Made by a program: the position numbers and the translations under genes. A stretch of DNA of 64,000 bases from Aphanomyces cochlioides (lineage: Eukaryota > Oomycota > Saprolegniomycetes > Saprolegniales > Verrucalvaceae). Of the stretch, positions 56,047 to 64,000 are shown piece by piece; position 1 is the stretch's first letter, and each line of letters opens with the position of its first letter. The notes under the pieces were generated by a model, which was not told the origin of the DNA, did not search any database, and saw nothing but the letters and a program-made list of their open reading frames with translations. Where the stretch lies: positions 4,402,001 through 4,466,000 of the forward strand of contig JAHQRK010000001.1 of assembly GCA_019828595.1 (NCBI GenBank), read 5' to 3'.

Positions 56047-56842
56047 TGGAAGACGAACTTGAGGATATGACCGAAGAATTGATTCAAGTTTTTGCAAGAC
56101 GAATTCGAGCTGCTAGAAAAAGAGCTCGAGAGACTAAAGACGGGCGCAACGCCGCCTACTGTGGCCCTTGCTACGGCCAGAGCAAAAATAGTCGCGTTTG
56201 AAAAGGAGAATCAAGAGCTCAAGACGATGGCAGAGAATCGTGAACAACTCAAAGCATGGCTGGCCGCTTGGGTAAACACATATATAGATCAACAGGTACG
56301 AGTAAAACACGATATATATATCATTTCATTCACTGCTTTAGGGTGGACCGAACTATATGGAAGTGACTTTATTGCAAGATGACTATGGCCGACGAAGGGG
56401 CTGTGTCGAACTGACAAATCGAACGCATATGTTGTCCCAGGAAGCATATATCCATACAAACCGTTTGGTAATTGCGCTGAAGATAAGATCGACGTCAAAA
56501 TTCATCTGGGAGAAGACGAACGTGGCGTCTGCATCAAGGCTTTTGAGAGTAATTTACTCTTCACTGTCGAAGGGAATTATGAGACTGTGGCCAAGTTTCA
56601 CTTATTGTGTCTAGATGACAGAGGAGATAGACGACGAAATTGTGTACATCATCCAAGAGCAAAATGTGCTGAAATTGAAGCGAATATCGGTGTCTGGAGT
56701 CTTTCCTGGCTATCCTGGTCAAGATCGCATAACTGTGACCCATGCAGGGATTTCCTTGGACGCGCGGTTCCCATTTTTGTTGAAGGAGAAACTCGACCCA
56801 GCGGATTTCAATGGGTTCTCATTAGTTGATGATGTTGTCTGA
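56047..56842 (+). CDS. Unrecognised coiled-coil protein, multi-exon, tentative
   Basis: Possible start MEDELEDMTEELIQ (56,047). An open coiled-coil exon reads DEFELLEKELERLKTG and FEKENQELKTMAENREQLKA, ending VNTYIDQQ at a GT donor (56,296). A 46-base intron leads to GGPNYMEVTLLQDDYGRRRG and HMLSQEAYIHTNRLVIAL. A later frame reads DDEIVYIIQEQNVLKLKRIS and GVFPGYPGQDRITVTHAGIS, stopping at 56,842. The link between the first two pieces needs an intron or shift, and the same holds near 56,530. I do not recognise the family. It sits in the part of the outer right arm that lacks a left partner. Confidence 0.4.
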
Positions 56843-57319
56843 CCGATACAATAGGCAATATTCGAGCATATCACAGACCATTTGACCCTGGTACGATGGT
56901 CCTCTTTGGCTTTTTGTCCTGTAAATGCTCACAGACCCTTATCTCTTCTCGACACAGCAAGCACTTTTCGTATTGCTGTGAATCTCAATGATTCCGATGA
57001 AATGATTGTTGAGAGAATTCGCTCCGTCGCTGCGAGAAGTTGGTTTGGAATTTTCGTCAACGATTGAATCCGTTCCAGTCAACCTCCAGCCGTGGTATTT
57101 AGCCGTCATACAAGTTTAAAGCGATGGCGTATATTTGTCATGTCATCACTCCAAGTAATATTCGTCACTGATGCAATCTCCGCAGTTTTTGGTTTGAATT
57201 TTCAAAGTTTGTCTCCTAGTGATGTTACTTATTGTGAACCAGTTTTAACACCAAAATTCACCTGGAACTCTACATGGAATCTTCAAAGTGCTTTCAAGCG
57301 GCATCCAAATTATCTGATT
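56843..57319. other. Gap between unrecognised gene and 5'-nucleotidase
   Basis: 57,090-57,319 is the 3' flank of the 5'-nucleotidase gene and is duplicated in reverse at 45,430-45,650. Otherwise nothing recognised. Confidence 0.45.
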
Positions 57320-59163
57320 TTACTCGATTATTTGCAGGCGGAATTCCTTCTCTGGGTACGAGACCAACCGCTGTTTCTCAAGAAAACGAATGACAACTTG
57401 GACAATCGCATCATCTGTTGCGAGAAGCGAAGCCTTCTTCCACGCCACGCAGCCATCACCACCTTGAGAAATAAACTTGGTAGTCGCCACCGTCACATAT
57501 TCGTCCAAGTCGATATCGTGGCCTTGATCGTCTTGTAAAGATGATACCTGCCAGATAATTAATCCTGGGGATGGCGTGTGTTGAGACGTACATGAGGTGG
57601 TTCTTTCGTGCGGTCATATTTGACACGCAAGCCAGACACGTGTGGATATGAGCCAGAAAGTAATGGATACGTTCGAAGATGCTGTTCAATGGCTTCTTTC
57701 AAGTCACGACCTTGAATTCGAAGCAAGACGGCAGGTCTAGGGAACGGCATCTCCTTGAGAACAATGCCCACAGTTAATTGCGTCTTGGCTTCATAAACTA
57801 AAGCAAATGTGTTGTTATGGCCAAACAACGCATGAATAGCAAATTACCTGTGTCGCCACGAATAAATCCACCATTGATCAGACCGTACTGAGCACCAAGC
57901 TCACTTCGAATAGCATCGGCAACTAAGTTGCCAAAATTGCTTTCCTCGCTTCGCATCACCGATGTTCGCGTAACAAGCGGTTTGCTGATGACTGCTAATT
58001 GCCGCGCGCCTTGCTCGAGCAAATCATTCGTCTGGAAAGGTGCCATATACTTGTGAACCTAGGATAAAAATTCGATAAGTATAACGCTATCACTTTCTCG
58101 CTTTTACCAACGCCTCGATCGATGCATCTGGCGTCACGTTGCGATTCGAGATCATTTTCCACTCGGGGAAAATCTCGACTTTGCCAGTTGATGCTTTTTT
58201 TCGTATATCAAAGTCAAGGCGACCGAGCCAATACGCATTTTGACCAGACTTGTGGATGAAAGTATTCCCTTGGTAGAGCGTGAAAGGTTCGTGATCATGG
58301 CCACCGATAATGATGTCGATGCCAGGCACACGCTTGGCCAGCAGCTTGTCGTGGGCTATGCTCACATGAGTAAGCGCGACAATGACATCTGCGCCTTTTC
58401 TTTTAAGATCTTCAACGCAGCGCTAGAAATTTATGAGATTCAGCCAAGAAAATTTACATACCTTTGATGTTTCAAAGATATCTTGAAAGATGACTTTGTC
58501 GCCTGGAAACGACAGCTGCGGGGTTTCTTGAGTGCAGACGCCGAACATGCCAAGTTTGGTGGAGCCTCCGACAATTAACTCACATATTCAAATATTCAAG
58601 AGTACCATTTGGCCCAATAGGTAAGATGACAGTGTCCAAGGCATTTGCCAACGTGTTGCCAGTGTCTTTATCCCGCACGTTCGAGCCAAACCATTTAAAC
58701 TTTGATTCTTTGACTCGTTCGACGAGTACATCCGATCCAAAATCAAACTCGTGATTGCCTGAATGCATGCTTTTAGACACATGGATTGCATGTGGAACAG
58801 TTTACCGTATACTGCGTAGTCGAACTTCATATTGTTCAAGATGTCAATCATGTGGGCCCTTCATGTTCTCGTGATCAATACCGCTGGATCTGAAATCTCC
58901 TTACCCTTTGTAGTGTTCGCCAGCTTGCGACGCAGACAAGAAATCGCCGTTGATTGTGACGAGCGTGTGGTTTGTAGGAGGGATGAGAAGCTGCTCATGA
59001 TGGATCAAAGCTGCCAATTCCGCCATACCTACGTAACAAAACTTCGTATCGCGATCTGGAATCTATCAAATCAAGTACCGCCACGTCCTTGTTCATTGGG
59101 AACCACGTCATAGACGTCATTTACTGTCAGGAATGTCAACGTTGCGCTCTCTGTCACGTCCAT
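57320..59163 (-). CDS. Metallophosphatase / 5'-nucleotidase family protein (nine exons)
   Basis: Nine exons with introns of about 36-50 bases give about 490 residues from [19 protein letters not shown] to FRLQIIE. Metal-site motifs are in the expected order: [35 protein letters not shown] and GGHDHEP. The second half has the nucleotidase C-terminal domain ([43 protein letters not shown]). Domain order is that of UshA-type 5'-nucleotidases and 2',3'-cyclic phosphodiesterases; exact substrate unknown. No signal peptide is evident, so it may act inside the cell. The GNHE motif is formed only after removal of a 47-base intron. Broken inverted copies lie at 30,507-31,048 and 44,598-45,427. Confidence 0.85.
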
Positions 59164-59217
59164 ATTGGCGCAATTTTCAAAATGACACAATCGCTGACCC
59201 CGTCAAAGTCGGAATGT

Positions 59218-59304
59218 TGATCATTATCCGGATGTCCGGATAAAATCTGCATTGAGTTATCCGGGAAACTTCGGCCGACCGGATAACAAATGTATTATCC
59301 GGAT
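59218..59304. repeat. ATCCGGAT-rich palindromic cluster
   Basis: TTATCCGGATGTCCGGATAA, GAGTTATCCGGGAAACTTCG, then CCGGATAACAAATG..ATTATCCGGAT: several short inverted copies of the CCGGAT word, reminiscent of the ends of the miniature elements in palindrome 1. Confidence 0.6.
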
Positions 59305-59435
59305 TCTCGAGGCGGCTGTCTATTTAAAAAGAAAACTCAATTTGTAATACAAATACCAAGATATAAAATACGAAATTGTTGGCTCCTTGTCAACAGCCTT
59401 CGAGGCCCACATTGGTTAGTGGCTCCAATCACACG

Positions 59436-59870
59436 ATGGTCCGTGGACGGATTGCGACAGTGGCGCGGCGATTTGCGACCCAAAGCCATGCACACAGCCA
59501 TGGACAAAGTCATGCGAATGAATTGCATGCTGCGGTCCACCATCAAGCGGAGACCGCCATGCTGACAAACAATGTACTTGCAGTTGACGACAAGGATGGC
59601 ATCTCACACAACTTGGATTAGGGAACGCATGTGTGGACGACCAAAGGCTTTGAATGGTCGACGTACTTGGGCATTGTAGGTGGCCCTTTGATCTTGTGGC
59701 TCGGTCTTGCCAATGCACCCAACACCGACTACGAAGACTATGGTCGTCGTGAAGCCGTCAAGCGTCTCCGTAGTGAAGAAGTGGTGTTGATTTCGCGACA
59801 AAACACCATCAATGGCCCGTTCACGTACACCAAGAACGAAATCGGTGAACGTCCATCGTTGGAGGAATAA
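59436..59870 (+). CDS. Probable complex I accessory subunit (ESSS/NDUFB11-like), mitochondrial
   Basis: Exon 1 (59,436-59,573) and exon 2 (59,622-59,870) join across a 48-base GT..AG intron that removes an in-frame TAG, giving 128 residues. The N-terminus (MVRGRIATVARRFATQ) is a typical mitochondrial targeting sequence followed by a His-rich stretch. Exon 2 has WTTKGFEWSTYLGIVGGPLI and LWLGLANAPNTDYEDYGRRE, one membrane span followed by AVKRLRSEE, like the ESSS subunit of NADH:ubiquinone oxidoreductase. A different small inner-membrane protein is possible. Confidence 0.55.
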
Positions 59871-59943
59871 TAACGAGGATGCCCCCTTAACACGTCGTGG
59901 CATCTCGATTTATGTCTTGTGAATTTACCCCCGATCTATACAA

Positions 59944-61104
59944 CTACGACTGCTGCAAACTTTGCATCCATGAGCGCAGTTCCTCCGCACTGCCAAGCGC
60001 TGTACACGTTGCAGATGGGGCGTGTTGCTTGATAAGACCAGTAAGAACACCACCGAACCCCATTTCGACAAAGGTTTGAGCCCCTTGAGCTTGGCAGAAA
60101 TCGACACTTTGGCTCCATCGCACAGGCTCGACCACTTGGCTGGTCAAACGATCGCGGATTTGATCTGCAGGCAGAATGGCTGCTGAAACATTGCACACAA
60201 CAGGCACAACTGGCGCATGGAACGCGATGGATTCCATTTTGGCTGCTAATTGTTTAGCCGCTGGCTCCATGAGTGCACAGTGAAACGGAGCGCTGACGTC
60301 CAGCATGACAGCGCGTCGGACTTTGCGCTCTTTGGCGAGTTTGACGGCTGCCTCCACTGCCGAGGCATGACCACTGATGACAGTCTAGCAATAGTATGAG
60401 ACGCTCCCTCAACGTTCACATATTGTCGGCTAGGCTTCGTGAGCATGCACATGGCCACGCTGAGCGTACCTGCTTGTTAGAATTATAGTTGGCCACTTGA
60501 CAAACGAGACCCAACTCAGTTTGGATTTGTTTGCAAATGTCTTCAGCAGCGGACGGCGTCACAGGAAGTAGCGCAGCCATGGCCCCACGATCCGTGCTGT
60601 CCTTCATGGCATCCATCATGGCTTTGCCTCGGAAATGCTACAGCATAGCATGTGTCACCTTCCAGAGCAGACAATCAATACACTCGTACCACCAAGTCAA
60701 TCGCATCTGAGAAGGATAAAGCCTTGGTCGCAACGAGCGCCGTGAATTGGCCCAACGAGTGTCCGAGTGCAAATTGGCATTGTGTAGCTACGTCAAAGTC
60801 CACTTCGTTCTGTTGACATGCTTAAGCTGCCGTCCTTTCAACCTGACGTTATACGTACCTCAAGGATTCGTAACACAGCGTATGAATGGGCCAAGATCGC
60901 AGGTTGGGCGATAAACGTTTGCGTGAGTTGGTCTTGAGGGCCTTCCACCATGAGCTTCTTGACATTGACTTGGATGGCTGCTTCAGCCTCATCCAACAGT
61001 GGAGATACAACACGTGGCCATTGGTCCAATAGATCCTTTATCATGCCAACGCGCTGGCTGCCTTGGCCCGTAAATACAAGTGACAAAGCTCGCCGCGCCG
61101 ACAT
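59944..61104 (-). CDS. Malonyl-CoA:acyl-carrier-protein transacylase (four exons)
   Basis: MSARRALSLVFTGQGSQRVG carries the N-terminal GQGSQ loop. After an intron, GHSLGQFTALVA supplies the nucleophilic Ser; HFRGKAMMDAM gives the conserved Arg; APFHCALMEPA gives the catalytic His; and FVEMGFGGVLTGLIKQ closes the fold. Introns are 49, 52 and 85 bases, all GT..AG. Length about 315 residues is normal for FabD. It loads malonyl groups onto ACP for fatty-acid synthesis, probably the mitochondrial type II pathway, although the N-terminus is short for a targeting peptide. Divergent from the alpha-solenoid gene that starts 254 bases away. Confidence 0.9.
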
Positions 61105-61358
61105 CGTCTTGTGATCACCAAATGCAGAATGGCGAAAATAACCCCTACAACCGTAATGTCATCAAACCCCCTAAAACCTAGAAAATAACCCCTGCACCCC
61201 GGAAGGCATCTAACCCCTGCACCCCAATTGGGTTGCCTTTCTAAACCCATTATACTTGAAATTTGTATGGTCGGCATGTAACGTATTTCTTGAGAGCATT
61301 GAGCACCGAGGATCCCAAGAGCTCGGCAACGCAGCGACATTGACCAAAGCACTTCAGG
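61105..61358. promoter_or_regulatory. Divergent intergenic region
   Basis: 254 bases between two outward-facing genes. Contains the repeated word TAACCCCTGCACCCC (about 61,190 and 61,212). Must hold both promoters; no known motif identified. Confidence 0.4.
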
Positions 61359-64000
61359 ATGACGACGCCAACGTTTGAAGCGCTGCAGGTAAAACTGAAT
61401 TCGGCAGCGGAATACGCGCAGTCGTACGTGAAATCTCGCATTCGCAGGGTTGATAATCCCATTTTAGCGACGCAGCTTCCGAAGTGTTTGACCACTGGTT
61501 TGAACTCGCCACGCAGTTTGCCCAGGGACAAATGAACGGTACATCTATGGCGCCATTGGTGCCGCAAAAGCTGCGACTGACTCTGCCTCGATAGTTCTTG
61601 AAATACAACGACACACACTGCATGCGCTGGAGATTATGCTCACAACATATTCGATCCAGCGCATTCGCGATCCTAGCACTGATCTCTACGCAGTTCGGTA
61701 TGTCTCGATACATTACGGCGACATTCGATTTTGACTCTTCGTGACAATCTAGCGAATTGTTTCGCCATGCCCAAGCGATCTTTGAGATCCATCGGACCAA
61801 GCCGAAATTCGCGCCGTTGCTAGAACCTAGCTCCGAGCAAGTTCTTGGTCCTTGGCTTCGCTCGACAGGCGTGCGATCCCTCGAAGCCGTTGCATATGCT
61901 GAAGTATTGCATGGTGGTGTGCGGGTTGACGCTTTCTCAACTATGCAAGCACTCCTTGAACTTTGGGAATTCCTCAGTGACAACAGCACGAACGCATGGG
62001 CACATGTGTACGCCACGACGTGGAACCTCCACTTTGAACTGAACCACGTGGCGCATACGACTGCATCAGTGTCGACAGACGCCATCGTCCGAGATGCAGC
62101 GCTGCAGACGATCCAGCAAATAGCTCGGTTCGACAAGACGTATGCTCCCGTGATTGCCCTGAGCCGTGTTGCACGGGATATCTTGGCCTTGTCGCCGTTA
62201 TGGTCGATGGGTGTCTTGGCATCTAGCGTCGCGATGGATCAACTTTTGGTCAAGATGGTTGCCACGTCGACGGACCACGCCGGAACGAAATCGCTTTTCT
62301 GCACTTCCGTCATGTAAATCTTCATTTCTCGGCGCTTGCATGCTCATGGCGCGGTGTTTTTCTAGGGAATCGCTCTACGAAGCGCTCATGAACAACCGAT
62401 CAAGTCGCGAGTGGGCGTTTGATGCCAAGGCGTACGAGTACAACCTGTGTCATCTCTTTCGAGCGTGCTACCAGACGTATAAAATGTATTCATCCGCCTC
62501 CAAGTGCTGCATCTAACTCGTGGCAATGCTGACATGGTAGGCATCCAAACGAAGGCCACCGAGTCGTCTTGCCGGACAGCTATCTCCACGCCATTGAGAG
62601 CGTCCTGCTGCATTATCCCGACTGTGTTTCGCTCGTACAGTTTGCGCTCGATGCTGATGATTACTGCATGTTTGTCATGATCAGTCGCATCTCCCATGCT
62701 TTCCAAGAAGGTGTCTGGACCGACCAAATCTTGCCTTTTGCTCGGTACGCTCGTCAAGCCGCCATTTCATCTCTAAATTGTCGAACTCGTAGAGCTCAAC
62801 TAGCTTTACTACCTCTCCAAGGCGTCTCTGGCTTGCAGCGAGACCAAGAACTCGTCAATATGATTCGAGAAGCGTGTCGATTGTACTATCTCAACATTGA
62901 CCGCGTGCCGTCGGCAAATCTCGGTCGTCATGTCTTTTTAACCGTGACGCAAGCTATTCGCCATGGGTATGATGCCATTAATCTACTCAATTTCACAACG
63001 CTGACTCGTCTCTAGGTACATTGAAACGGAGCGATTCACGGAAATCCTAGCGTTGATTCTCCATCGGCATTATTCGATGGGCCACGTTCAAGTCTACCAG
63101 TGGATTCCAACGCTCTTCCTGCCAGAGGTATCACATAACCACAAGACAAGTCGCGCGCTTGGCGAGTCGCTCTTGATTGCCCTCGGTATCCATCCACTCA
63201 ATAAGCACGACGCTGATGAAAAAGTGCCGTTAGGGCTGCAGAATTCGTCGTTTGGGCTTGAAAATGCCATCATGTCGGCGGAAACGAGCAAAGCTATCTC
63301 GGAAGCTTTCTCCGTCATCCTCGCCAAGTACGATCTGCTCTCTCTCTCTGTAGCAAGCTCACGGCACTCTTTCTAGATTCCGCAGTGGCCCCGCTGATAT
63401 GTTTTGGCAGGAAGTTTGTTTGAATTTCGGGCCATTTATACAAGAACATCGCACAGCATTGTCCGCTCTGTTGCATTCTATCACGGTAACTCTTCCGTTG
63501 TATCCTCCATGAGTGCTAAAATTCAATCTAGATAGAGCTCGAGACTTGCCAAACGCGTGGCTCGATCGCCGTCGATCGGTTGGATTCACTGACGGAATTA
63601 CTTCATGGCATTTCGATGCGCATTGATTCCGCCGACGCATCGACGGTATTTCGCTTGTCTCTCCAAGTCATTTCGCTCGGTGCGGGAGCGTCCACCGCTG
63701 CAATATTTGAAGACACGCTCGTGAATGCTATTGAGCACATGTCCGAGAAAGATTCACTCGACTTGGTACATTTTTGAGCTGCAAAGTCCGTGGTTGAGAT
63801 TGAAGTTAGATTACAACTGAACTCGCATTGAGCATTTGTGGGCCAAGGACTCGCACGGCGCTGGCAAAACTAGTGCCGCACATGTGCTTGGAAGATATAG
63901 ATCCCCACGTTCGCCAAGCCGCGCTACGGTGTATCGTCTCCCATCCAGATCTCATTCGAACGCACTCTGTCGTGGTGATTCGATCGCTGTATTGGATCCA
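61359..64000 (+). CDS. Large alpha-solenoid (HEAT-like) protein, 5' part, runs off the window
   Basis: Begins MTTPTFEALQVKLNSAAEYA. Introns of about 44-64 bases connect SDAASEVFDHWFELATQF, VLEIQRHTLHALEIMLTTYS, RELFRHAQAIFEIHRTKP, a long exon ending near 62,300, SLYEALMNNRSSREWAFDAK, VLPDSYLHAIESVLLHYPDC and further helical pairs to DPHVRQAALRCIVSHPDLIR near 63,910. The regular pairs of amphipathic helices indicate a HEAT/ARM-type scaffold. I could not assign a family. Still open at the right edge. Confidence 0.65.

Larger units (their letters stand above)
53946..58330. repeat. Outer right arm of the older inverted duplication (diverged)
   Basis: Counterpart of 44,660-47,560, longer by about 1.2 kb because the segment 55,420-57,080, with an unrecognised gene, has no partner on the left. 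Confidence 0.8.

Noticed and set aside
56092..56382. bZIP transcription factor
   Set aside because: There is a coiled coil, but the basic region (RRIRAARKRARETKDG) is in a different frame and lacks the conserved Asn/Arg spacing.
59604..59903. 99-codon minus-strand frame opposite the small complex I subunit
   Set aside because: The plus strand has a targeting peptide, a clean intron and a membrane span; the minus frame has none.
61041..61352. 103-codon minus-strand frame between the transacylase and alpha-solenoid genes
   Set aside because: It overlaps the transacylase start in another frame and covers the divergent promoter region; composition is not protein-like.

Overview
This is nuclear DNA of a eukaryote, most likely an oomycete and perhaps of the Saprolegnia/Aphanomyces type. 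Coding genes are split by many very short GT..AG introns (about 40-90 bases). The house-keeping genes are an Integrator subunit 2 homologue (20,527-23,921), a metallophosphatase/5'-nucleotidase (57,320-59,163), a probable small complex I subunit (59,436-59,870), a malonyl-CoA:ACP transacylase (59,944-61,104) and a long alpha-solenoid gene running off the right edge. Between them lies a dense mixture of decayed transposons: Tc1, PIF/Harbinger with a Myb-like companion, Helitron, GCR1_C/Crypton-like, pogo, Merlin, and MULE-type and mariner-type non-autonomous elements. No rRNA, tRNA or CRISPR was recognised. The taxonomic call is inference.

Layout. 1-5 kb: Tc1 and Harbinger transposases, then a small secreted-protein pseudogene cut by a miniature transposon. 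5.8-7.3 kb: a MULE-like element with a 9-base target duplication. 7.8-10 kb: a segmental copy carrying a secreted-protein gene, the last part of the Integrator gene and pieces of a BT1-type transporter. 10.7-12.3 kb: a complete Tc1 element with a frameshifted transposase. 12.4-17.8 kb: miniature elements, a GCR1_C-domain ORF and a truncated Helitron. 18.4-24 kb: the second segmental copy with its secreted-protein gene, joined to the intact Integrator subunit 2 gene. 24.3-30.5 kb: miniature element, pogo fragment, three broken members of an unrecognised secreted gene family, and a Merlin transposase.

30.5-58 kb is the striking part: two huge interlocking inverted repeats. Palindrome 1 has arms of about 6.56 kb (30,507-37,064 and 38,583-45,139) around a 1.5-kb spacer. 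Palindrome 2 has arms of 2,915 bases (47,561-50,475 and 51,031-53,945) around a 555-base spacer. Both are almost identical arm to arm. Palindrome 2 sits inside a much older inverted duplication whose outer arms are still alignable but clearly diverged, so the central part seems to have been homogenised, most simply by arm-to-arm gene conversion. Each arm of palindrome 2 holds a 10-exon gene for a secreted or membrane coiled-coil protein. The two genes are head to head, with about 590 shared residues and a divergent proline-rich C-terminal tail. Broken relatives at 25.8-28.8 kb are also head to head and tail to tail, so the same family has been inverted repeatedly in this window.

The palindromes are flanked by one intact 5'-nucleotidase gene (57.3-59.2 kb) and by broken inverted copies of it at 30.5-31.0 and 44.6-45.4 kb, which allow the order of events to be worked out.
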